A stretch of DNA of 64,000 nucleotides from contig JAGFBZ010000855.1 in the NCBI GenBank assembly GCA_018398805.1, positions 3,472,001-3,536,000 of the forward strand, given 5' to 3'. Numbering within the stretch: the first letter of the stretch is position 1; the number at the start of each line of letters is the position of its first letter. The stretch comes from Hirundichthys speculiger (Eukaryota > Chordata > Actinopteri > Beloniformes > Exocoetidae). Of this stretch, positions 12,601-22,500 are shown in pieces. The translations under genes and the position numbers were made by a program. The notes beneath the pieces were generated by a model. That model was not told the DNA's origin. It saw only the letters and a program-made list of their open reading frames with translations, and did not search any database.

Positions 12601-15600
12601 TTGCTGCGCTGGCAAAAAAAACATATCAGTATAAATCTATTACTGTGATCTTCCTGTGATTACACATCTTTTGAGCTGCCCAAGGACCCCACTAAGTCTT
12701 AAAGGATGTGAGTGCAGGGAACAGCTGGGGACTGGGGGTACATTGTTAGGTTTGACTTTTTTTTTTGAGGTCCTCAGCTGTACACAAGGACAGACCCTCC
12801 CCCCCGCTGTTGTTTGTTGAGTGATTGAATGGCCCCCCAGATCAGATTTGACAATTATATTGAGCACTCAGCATGCTCTCAGCGGTAGCACTTGAGAGAT
12901 TAAGGTGCAACCTGGCTGACCCTGTGCTCCAGCGGTGCTCGAAAAACTCAGTGCTGCTGCGAATGAGTCCATGGCGTGCTGCTCTTTCAGCACTAAGTGA
13001 ATGTGCTCATTCCAGCGGCTGTTGCCCTCAGAGGTTTTAGCAAACATCGTTACGTCCTCCCTCCCTCAGGGTCCCTTTCAAGCTAAAATACACACTGCAA
13101 ATCTGATTTGTAGTCCCTGATTGCGTTGCTCACTGCAACTTTATGGGTTGTCAGCAGAACAACAAGCATGGTTTTTTATCGCCCATGACATGTAAATAAA
13201 CCAACATTAGACCATATGTTTTTGCTCTCAGTGTGCAAGTTACAAATTTAGAAACGTAGAGTTCAGGCCAGTGGACTTCACATGAAGTGTGTGCAGAAGC
13301 TAAATTGGGAGAGTCGGAGTAAAAGAGCAATGACCTACAGAGCTTTCATCTTTTCTGCTCACACAAATGTCGTGGCATGCATAACAACAGCTAGATTCCA
13401 GATTTCAGTGTTACACGGAAGTGTTAATGTGGAAAACTGTTCAGCAGAGACTCATCTTCAATTGTCCTCGTGAATACGTCGTAACTAACAGTTCGCTCTG
13501 CATGTCACATTGGAATTCAAAAGCCTGTGCATCTCAGAGCAGGAATGTTCTTTATTCACCTCTGAAATCATCTCACGTCTTTTTGGTACAATATATCACG
13601 CAGGATTTTGGGGTGTTTGATTTAATATACAGCGTTTGCCTTTGTTTAAGATTCTTAGGTTGTATTGTTCGGCTCCTGTCGGTTAACAGAGAATGTAAAT
13701 CTATACATGCTGGGCTGCTGTTTATTCTCACTCCACTTTTCATCTAACCCCGTTTTCATTCTGCCGTCACCCGACACACACACTCCATTACCCATAAGGC
13801 CACACCATTACCCATAAGGCCACCTTCTTAAAGGGCCTAGGCTGGCTCACAACATTTCTTCGCTGTGAGAGAACGCGCACAACATCCTGTGATGTTTCCG
13901 CAATTTTTTTCTTGATTTTAATATTATATATTTCCGGGCCGCCCCGGTGGCGCAGTGGTTGGGGCAGGCGGCTCATGTGCGGAGGCTGCAGTCCTCGTGC
14001 GGCTGGTCGCGAGCTCGACTCCCAGCTCATCGACCCTTTGCCGCGTGTCTTCCCCGATCTCTCTGTCCCCCTTCCTGTCTCTCAGTACTTTGAATAAAGG
14101 CCACTAGTGCTGAAAAAAATCTTAAAAAAAAAAAAAAATATTATATATTTCTGAAAAATCCGTGAATAACTAAAACCGCGGAACTTAAAGCGCGAATTGG
14201 CAAGGGATCATTCAAGTGACAGACTGCTAGTTTTAATAATTCTGCATTCTCATAAATCATCTTCAAATGAGCTTCATTTTGTTGTTTAATGTGCATTTTT
14301 TATATCATCCAAACATTTTCTGATTTTCTGGTTTTCCTCAACGTAGCTGGGGTTGGTGGGAATGTCATGTGTTTCAAAGGTGTGTTTTTTTTTTCTTGTT
14401 GTTATGAACTGAAGTGAGCCACAGATGGAAAGTCAGAGTCTTCGGGGGTCATCAAAGTCACTGAACCTTCACCTCCAGGGACCAAATATCTGACCAATGA
14501 GTTCCTCAGCAATTTATCACTGAAACAGCTCAGCCTGGACCGAAGTGGTTCACAGACCAACAGTCTGAGTTGTCTCAACACAAACCAGAAATGACCACCA
14601 TTTACATGACTTAAAATGTATCTCACAACACAACAAACTGAATTCAGCTTGTGTCGCCAAGAGTTGTTGCATGTGGAGCAAACCCCATCGTTTTCCTGTG
14701 GTCATGTTCAGAGCCTGAGAGTAGTTGTCAATTATATTTATGTTGGCTGAATCCTGATACTGTACAGCATGATTCAGTGTGTTTCCTCAACGTCCGACTC
14801 CAGACTTACCTGTAGCACCTCTACAATCCAGACAGGGTTTCAGGACACAGAAAAAAATACATAAAAATAAAATGTAGCTAGACCGATGTTTTGTACTGTA
14901 TCGCAGCACATGACTGAGAGTGCATTTTTGTGTGTTTGTGTGTGTGTTGTGTTTGCGTGTGACTCACTAAAGCTCGCTGTGTTTCAGCTGGTGTTTGAGG
15001 CTCTCCACAGTCAGGAGCCGCGGGGTTACGTAGTTGGCTGGATCATCGCCATCAGTCTCCTGGTGGGAATCCTCATCTTCTTGCTGTTAGCTGTGCTACT
15101 CTGGAAGGTAAATCAACTCATGAATAGTGTTTTTGGCTTTTTTTAATTTAAAATGTACCGAAGCTTCATCACTAAATAAGCAGCAGAGGCCTGTGCACGA
15201 CAGCCTGGAGGAGTGTGTTTGACTCTGCTCAGATGTCAACACAATATCCAGTTGAATAGAGACAGCTGGAGGCCAAGGAATGATGTAGAGCTGAGAGCTT
15301 TCTTAGGGCCTTTGACAGCCATGAAAAGGACAAATCACAGATTGGACAGTAATTCACACCATACCACTCACATGAAAGAGGAATCTAAAGGGGAAATGGC
15401 AACTACACTGATATCCAGAGGCCCTGTTAGCACAGAACTCCTTTTCTTTTTCACTGCTTCATCTTCCACTGGGAAAACCACCACTAAACCTTGGAATGTT
15501 GGTCCGGGGATACATTCCCCTCGGTTCCCCAGGTCCTCAGACCATGCCAAAATAAACTCCACTTACAACAGCGGCGCATGTCCTGTATTGCTCTGTTCAG

Positions 15601-16315
15601 GAAATGCCTGAGGAGAGCACAGGTTTATATCAATAAACTTTAGTAGCCAAATGCAGATAAATGAATGGAGTCGTAGTGAAAGAGGCAGGATGTGTTTAGA
15701 TACACACCGAGAGTCTTTTCATACACTTGCTAAATGCATGTTAGAGCTGTGCGTAACATAGACGGGCATGCGGTATTACATTCCTGAAGAAACAACAAAT
15801 TTCTTCAACTCATTGGTACTTGTGGATAAGATGGCATGTCATTATGTTTTCAACTGATTTTCTACCCCCCAGACATTTATTGTTCCCCATAAGTTTCTGA
15901 TATTTCACTTAACAAATATAATCCATCACAGTGACCTCGGGGTTTGACTTCTAAAATTACATTATTCTTGTAACAAAGCAGCAGAATCAAGGAGCTCTCC
16001 AAGAAGCTCTCACTGGTAGAGCATTTAAAAGCGTTCAGATTTACGTTCTACATTGTCAAATTATCTAAAGAAATGGCGTATTGACAAATCTCATGTCTTA
16101 AAAAGAAACATGAAGGAACTGCCAAGAAACGTAGGGACAAAGATAGTCTGACGCATGAAAACTTGCACTTCTGCAACCACTCCAAATGCTGTCCTCTCTC
16201 TTGACAGATGGGATTCTTCCGTCGGCGCTACAGAGAGATCATCGAGGCTGAAAAGAGCAGGAAGGACAGTGATGAAAGCTGGGACTGGATGGAAAAGAAC
16301 CACTCAGACATTTAA
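645..16315 (+). CDS. itga9: Integrin alpha-9, C-terminal part (5' partial)
   Basis: Integrin alpha chain that pairs with beta-1 at the cell surface and binds matrix and adhesion ligands. Thirteen coding exons join in phase: 645-797, 1753-1829, 2139-2286, 7679-7765, 8326-8405, 8536-8619, 9068-9176, 9288-9395, 10645-10770, 10942-11061, 11153-11248, 14988-15107 and 16208-16315. They encode the calf domains (for example SFAYGNSIDASRFVKLDD), a juxtamembrane stretch EPRGYVVGW, one membrane helix, and a short cytoplasmic tail starting GFFRRRYREIIEAEK and ending HSDI before TAA. GFFRRR in place of the usual GFFKR, and the EIIEAEK tail, are the alpha-9 pattern; alpha-4 has a different tail. All splice sites are GT-AG and the frame is intact. 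Only the 3' part of the gene is visible. Family assignment is firm; alpha-9 rather than alpha-4 rests mainly on the tail. Confidence 0.93.
1375..1401. repeat. Poly-C homopolymer, 27 bases
   Basis: An uninterrupted run of 27 C lies in an itga9 intron and is followed 50 bases later by an A-rich run. On the minus strand it is a G-run able to form a G-quadruplex. The exact length is unlikely to be reliable in an assembly. Confidence 0.95.
2460..3145 (-). mobile_element. Degenerate Tc1-like transposon remnant
   Basis: The plus strand reads as the reverse complement of a Tc1-like element common in fish. Recognisable landmarks in order are GACCCAATATTAACA near 2500, TTCAACTCTGGGAGATTGGT at about 2645, CTTCAGGTCCTTTCACA near 2690, and the CCACCACTGTGTTTCACAG block near 2880. 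The end-proximal CATCCCATTAACTGAAAAG lies near 3060. Several internal blocks are missing and no open transposase frame remains. It sits in the 5.4 kb itga9 intron. The same family recurs at 24517-25420 in the same orientation. Recognition is from memory of the repeat. Confidence 0.7.
3146..7678 (+). other. itga9: Remainder of the large itga9 intron
   Basis: Intron sequence without a supported gene. It contains A/T runs and several chance open frames on both strands, including a 204-codon one at 6393-7007 with no family resemblance. I see no exon that would fit the integrin phase between the exons at 2139-2286 and 7679-7765, which join in frame directly. Confidence 0.6.
11249..14987 (+). other. 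itga9: itga9 intron carrying a SINE
   Basis: A 3.7 kb intron between the exon ending ADDIS and the membrane-helix exon. It holds a tRNA-derived SINE (13935-14136) set inside a GC-richer patch (about 13785-14215). Near 13789-13825 the 18-base string CATTACCCATAAGGCCAC occurs twice in tandem. The rest shows nothing recognisable. Confidence 0.6.
13935..14136 (+). mobile_element. tRNA-derived SINE with perfect target-site duplication
   Basis: The element begins CGGGCCGCCCCGGTGGCGCA and carries a tRNA-like A box (GGTGGCGCAGTGG) and B box (GGTCGCGAGCTCGACTCCC) spaced as in RNA polymerase III promoters. It continues through a C/T-rich body (TTCCTGTCTCTCAG) and ends in an A-rich tail. It is flanked by an identical 15-base duplication, AATATTATATATTTC, at 13920-13934 and 14137-14151. 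The perfect duplication indicates a fairly recent insertion. It is a SINE, not a functional tRNA: the sequence after the B box does not close an acceptor stem. Confidence 0.92.
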
Positions 16316-18300
16316 TGGGGGTCACAGAGGAGCCAGTGAGATTAGGGATAGGGTCAAGATGGATCCAGTAGCACGGGGTGTCGCAGCCCAGCCACCCTTA
16401 GTGGCACCAGGTCCTCCAAGTCTTCCATATGTGGAAGAAAAGAATATTCTCCATATTTTTTGGAGACTGTATTTTTTTGTGGGTGGGGGGTCCAGGAAAC
16501 GGGCTTCTGAGGTGACAGTGTGGCTTGCCAAGGGACACTTTCTGTGGAAATTAGATAATCTCAGCGGAGGTAACTCCCGGCCAGTGAAGTGGAGCTGTTG
16601 ATGGAGACCCACACATCCATTGGGGGGGTGTGTGGAGGGTATGAGTACTGATGGACAACAAAACCCTCAGGGCTGTGTTAGATAGCAAATTTATTTTTAT
16701 ACTTACACTTCAAGCCATATTGTATGAAACTGAGTTCTGAGAAGAGTTTTGAAGCCGATTATAAGCATACTGTATCTACAGTTTGTTTTCTTAAAAGCAC
16801 TGATGTTTGATAAGAATGAAAGCCTTTACTCCATAGCTCTACATTTTGTGCCAAAGATATGTCCCATATATTATATGAGTGGAGTTGTTTGTATATTCAG
16901 CTCATCCCACTTGCTGGGAGCAAAAGATTGTATTTGTTCTGTACTTTTTCCAGCTTATAAAATGTTGTTGTTTTTTCTCCCCCTCATCTGACTGTCCACC
17001 TCTTTCACAGATAATCAGCTTGAGTTACTTGTGTGCATAAAAAGGCACTGCCCGCATGTTAGCCACTAGTGTTGTGTCAGAAGCTCTGAAGGCTCAGTGA
17101 TCATTAGGATCATTAGGACCTTGTTCAGAATGTGGTAATAATGTCATAAATGTAAAAGCAGCCATTCACTTTTCAGGATTTGTGACTTTAACTTTAGTTG
17201 CTTCCAGGTATTTTTAGCTTATGATATCAATGAACTAAATTTGAATGTGTTGGACTAAAGCAACGTGTGGTAGAGCAAACTTTTCAGATGGGCCCCACAA
17301 AATGTACAGCTCAAACAAGCATTTCTCATTTGATTATGCTGTAAACTACTCTAGATATAGAACTTAATAACAATTTATTTACAAAATCTTTCCAGTTCTC
17401 CCTCCAAGAAGAATATACTTCATTTTACAATTGTATTAGTCTGCATGGGGATCCTAACGTGATGTATGAGGTCACCATGGACAGATGAAAGCCAGCTATC
17501 TACCATTGTTTACAGGACCTGGCAAGAGTCGTGCCATAAAAACTGGTGGGAATGTGCTGCACTCAGTCACCTCACAGAAACAAGCGTTTCATGTGAAAGG
17601 CTCACTATAGGCCAGAGTGGAGGAGTGTCAGCACCCTAAAAATCTGTCACCATTCAAAAGCCCAGCTACATATTACTCAGACTGTCCACAGAAACACAGT
17701 GAAGTATGTTTTAAATGAAAAAGCCCCCAAATGAAGTCAAAATATTAACTGTTTCTAATTGCAAAATAAAATAAAACATTTAAATAAATAATGCCCCATT
17801 AGAATTTTCAGGTCAGTGTTGAATGTTTTAATCTGTGCTTTTTGGGTGATAGTTTCCTATATTATACAGCCTGGAAGGATGAAACACTTGGATTATTTTG
17901 CACCAACCAAACAACAAAAGTTGTCTTTTCACCATTTCAGATTTCATTTCAAAGACACGTTATGGGTCACTATGGTTACTTCACTCGACCTTGAGCTGCA
18001 TGAATCTTACTGTTCTCACCGTGCACGTCCACGTCTTCCCTCAGCATCACTTAAACCGATGCTATGCTACATGTATGCAAGAAACCAACACTTGACTTTT
18101 TTTTTTTTTTTTTTTGTAAAGCGTAACTGTGATGAATCCATGTTTGTTGTCACCGTTAATCACACCATTATGTGCGGATTTGTCCTGAGTATACTACTGT
18201 CACTGAGTATCGTTTCCATTATAGTGTGCTGTATGTTTGATGATCAGAGTCATGTTTGAGCTGTGTATTTATCTGTTAATAAATTTCACAGTGAAATCTC
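16316..18300 (+). other. itga9: itga9 3' UTR (inferred)
   Basis: AT-rich sequence follows the itga9 stop codon with no further integrin-like exon. An AATAAA hexamer at 18278-18283 offers a plausible polyadenylation signal, giving a 3' UTR of about 2 kb. This extent is inferred; other shorter ends are possible. Confidence 0.45.
18278..18283 (+). promoter_or_regulatory. itga9: Candidate polyadenylation signal (AATAAA) for itga9
   Basis: AATAAA within GTTAATAAATTTCACAGTG, about 2 kb after the stop codon. Hexamer match and position only. Confidence 0.4.
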
Positions 18301-19586
18301 TGAGCCGTCTGTGCTTGTTATCAACATCACTGCAGCACGTCTGTCAGCGCTTCGCTGAGGTTTCATACGGTGTGGTGCTCTCTACTGGCAGCACTGCTGT
18401 AGTTAGTGTTTACAAAGACTGAAGGGTGGAAAAAAAACACAACAGGCTCTGTAGTATTGGAGATATTTGCATTCATGTTGTGGATAAGAAAAATTGTATT
18501 TCAGTTGCAGGGGTTTAACCCTACTTTGTGAATAAGAGTTTTCTAATCCTATAACAGGATTAGAAGTTTAGAGAAAAAGCTCTTTAATTTATTGATCAGT
18601 GTGTCAAGTGACACAAGATTTTGCTGTTAACATAAGAATTTATTGTTGTTTTACATTTACGTTATTCTAAATCAAACAGGCTATCACATTAACTCCTATG
18701 TGACTGAGATCACGTTTCTTTTTTAACAGTTTGAACAGAAAAAAAAAACACATGGACTCTTAATCAAAGATCAGATCTTCAATATGTGATTCTAAATCAG
18801 ATATGATATTTTTTTCAATGCGATCTCAGTCAGTGTTTGATATCCGTGTAACTTTGGAGCTTTTTTTCCCTCAAGAGCAGGAAGAAAAAAAATACGTGAA
18901 ATGGCAAAACCAATCGAGACAGTCCTCTGTGCATCCAGCATCCACTTTCAACATTTTAGGCTTTCAGTGTAAACTGTAAACGTAGTCGCTGTGGCCCTGG
19001 GATGAACTGGCTATCTTTCCAGGGTGTGCCCCACCAGTGACAGCTGGGACGGGCCCCCATGAATGACCCCGTGTCGGACGGATGGAGTGTCTAGCAGAAA
19101 CCGATGCCCCCATACCCTGGAATTTATAGCCAAAGTTGGTTGTCATCTAAAATATTTAAAGCCATAATTAATAGCAGCTCTGTAATACTTATTATTTGCA
19201 CTAAAACGCTTAGAACTGTGTCCCATTTTACCAGTAAGTATTGCTCTTTGATCTAAAGTGAAACGATTCTCTAAATGTAAGAGGTGCACTTTTATTCCAA
19301 AACCTCACCAGGGACAACAAGGAACTGATGATGAGAAATTTCTCTAAAACCTCCAAGTTCAGTCGGATGTTCTGTTCAGTGGTGCAGCTCTGCTGTTTCA
19401 ATGATGGCTACTTGATGTTAAGTCAGGTTGATCATGTGACAGCTGTTGCTATGAGACATTGAAACTGAGTGTAAACAACTTTGTAAAACAGGATGAATTA
19501 TTAATAGATACCAGACTGACTACCTCTGAAACACCACAATAAAATCAGCAGCTTGCTTTCTTTTGACCGGAGAGGGTATCCTAACT
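18301..19586. other. Intergenic spacer between itga9 and the vinculin-like gene
   Basis: About 1.3 kb of AT-rich sequence. The only recognisable item is a fragment of a widespread teleost repeat at 19001-19084. No CpG-rich promoter is obvious upstream of the next gene; its promoter and any 5' non-coding exon remain unidentified. Confidence 0.5.
19001..19084 (+). repeat. Fragment of a dispersed teleost repeat
   Basis: The core GATGAACTGGCTATCTTTCC followed by AGGGTGTGCCCCACC and CAGTGACAGCTGGGA is the familiar dispersed fish repeat core. Related fragments occur at 32508-32571 (with 32942-32990) and 37850-37945. It is short and diverged, with no duplication visible at its ends. Confidence 0.6.
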
Positions 19587-22500
19587 ATGTCCTCTCTACT
19601 AGAGCATGGTTTTTGCAGGACTGCAGCAGTGGAGAAGGTGCTTGCACCAATTGCAAGTCATCTATGCCTCTTGGTGCTGTTGTGTGACAGTGCAGAGGAA
19701 GCAGATCAGTTCAGCCACCTGGAGGCGGCAGCTCAGGCCGTGGCTGGAGCTACTGAGAACATGGCAGCAGTGGCCTCCAGGTATGTACCATCTGAAGCTT
19801 CACTTCATCGTCAGTCATTAATGACATGTGCTGTTATATGATCAGAATAACGCCAGACCCTTTACTTTTAGGAGAATAAGTGAAACAGAAGATGATGTTC
19901 TGCACAGGGAGATGTCAACCCTGCTTGAGTCCTTCTCCGTGTCTGGACAGCACGTTCTGCTGGCAGCTCAGAAACTCAGCATCCAGCCCAGTTTGACTGA
20001 GCACAAGGAGGAGCTCATCACTGCAACACAAAACATCTTCCTGGGAATAGTCAAAGTACACTATGATTTTGTCTGATTTAGTTAGAATGATGTATGCAAA
20101 TGAATTAAATACGCAAATGTTAGTTTCGCCCTCATAAATAACAGTGCGCTGTACACTGAATTAGAGCCTTCTTCAAACATAAATACAAAGAAAATGTTTT
20201 TTTTTCAACTTCATATTAGAGGTGCTATTTGAGTTACATTAACGTTTCATGGTGATCACTATGACAGTTTTCACTGTCACTTTTGCATGAAAGTCAAAAA
20301 TACTGACCTGAATTAGACACTCTGAAAGTGTGTTGCGTTTCCTGAAAGTCTATTAAGTATTTGTTGAACTTTTTTTCCATCGGGACTAAAAGTGATCCAT
20401 CTGCTTGTAGGTTCTGCTGGTGGATGATGATGCTACTGTGAGGAGAGTCCTGGCTGCTGCTGATCGGGTGTTGGAATATCTGTCTGAGCTTGGCTCCTCT
20501 TCAGATATCAAGTCTCTGCTCACATCTTTCCAAATGTTTTCTGAAGCTCTGCTTACGTTCAATAGACTCACCGTTGGAAAGAGCAAACTCTTTGCAGGAT
20601 CCCAGACAAACTAAAGAACTTCTTGACTCTTTGGAGACTCTCAGGAAGTGCATGTCCATGCTGCCACACCGCCATGTGCACAACCATCAAATACCCCGCA
20701 AGCGAGCAAGCACAAGCAGCCAAGAAGTACATCCTGGACAAGGTGCAGAGCACCATCAGAGACATCGGTGTAACTCTTAGGAGTGACAACAACAGAGGAC
20801 CACTGGGGCCCTGTGGGTATTATACTGGGAGACAAAATAGCTTGTTGCAGGTACTTACAAATTCCTCTACCTCCTCAGTCCGCGACAGCAGTCTTGACAG
20901 CTTGGTAAGAGATGTTGTGTTCCACTGCATGGTTGTGGCGAACTCTTCTCAAAGAGAGTCTCAACAAAGAATGGTGAACCACTGCCGTCACATACTGCAG
21001 TTCTGGTCTGACATCAAATGGATTTTAGGTTCTTCAGAGGATTCTGATGAATCTGAGCTAAGCTTTGAGAAGACCTGCACTCTTTTAGTCCAACAAATCC
21101 AAATGCTAGACAGGGCCTTGATAACGACAGTCCTTTATCAAGTCTTAGATGCATTTCTCTCATTATCTTTTACAGCTGACGAACTTCTAGGCATGACAAG
21201 ACAAGTTTTGGCCTCTGATTCTTCTACAGTTAAGGATCTGACCTTTATTCAGCCAGTGGCTGAGGATTTTATATCGTGTACTGACGGGATGATCCAAGTC
21301 GTAAGCTTTATCTCAGCTCTCGCTCTAGATGCAAGGAGTTTGGAGAATGTAGAGAACTCACGTGCATGCCTCACAAGACTAAGGGCTCGTATTGCACCTC
21401 TTTCACTGGAGCTGGCAGATAATTCAGTGCAAACCGTTCAAAAGCTTCATGATGTGTGCCAGAAATGGGAAGAGGAGATTTTTCAGTTGCAAGATGCTCT
21501 CAGTGATGTCATGGATGTGAGGGAGTTCACCAGTCTTGCTATTAATGAGATGGTCAGCGACCGTCAGGGTTGTGATGCAGCGTACAGGGAACAGAGCTAT
21601 AAGCTGTTCGACAAACATGCAAAAAACCTAGTCTGCCACATGAAGCTGGTGGTTCAATCAGTGAAGAGGCACTTGGACAAAAGCGATAATCCGATTTACA
21701 GGAATGGTCTCCTGGTCCTGCTGAAACAGGTCCAGTCAACCCAAACCAAAGTGACTGAATCGATCAGAAGCATGCTTCTTGGCTCCAGCCTGAATGTGGA
21801 GATGTATTCTACATTTACAGACAATGTCTCTGCAGTCATTCAGAATTTTAAGGTGCTCAGAGGGGGACTGGACGGCCACCAGCACCCACATCTCCTGAGC
21901 CCGCTGCGAGAGGCGGCACGTGAGCCTGAAATCTCAGAGTCAAATTTATCCACCATAGACACCTGCGAGATGAACCTGGGTCATATGTTAAAAGACTCTG
22001 ACTCTCCCATTTTTGAACTCACAGAATGGGATTCTCAAACCAAACATGGGGAGGAACACTTAGATGTGGAACTGATGGAAGCAAAGCAAGCTTATAAATG
22101 TGACAGCAATGATTTAAAGCCAGCAGCTGTCCTGGATGAGCCTAAGCTGATCCACAAGCCCATTGATTTTGACCTTTTTCCCCTCTTGTATGAAGTAGTG
22201 ACTGTGACTAAAGGGAAAGATGTGTCACAGCTCAACCAGGCCTGCTCTAGAGTTCTTGAGTTGTCAAACTGCTACGCTCAAGCTTCAAAGGAGGCTTTCG
22301 GCGTAGTTGATGCGGTGGATTGTCAAACCCTCGAAAGCTTTAAAGCAGAGCTGGTGTCACTGACCCCACTCCTTGTTCAGACAGCGCAAGAGACCGCAAT
22401 GAGCTCAGCAATGAGCCCGGAGAGCATCTACAAACACAGCACCCGGTTTTGTAACCTCATTAACAACATCAGGAAGGTTCTTCTTCCAGCAGCTGGAATG

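Noticed and set aside
13950..14010. tRNA gene
   Set aside because: The A and B boxes belong to a tRNA-derived SINE. The body continues into a SINE-type tail with target duplications, and there is no closed cloverleaf.
20573..20642. A 70-bp intron (GTTGGA to CTCTCAG) as an explanation for the frame change in the vinculin-like gene
   Set aside because: The donor GTTGGA is poor, and the intervening sequence in the middle frame (RANSLQDPRQTKELLDSL) aligns with alpha-catenin and catulin, so it appears to be coding. Frame breaks fit better, but RNA data could overturn this.
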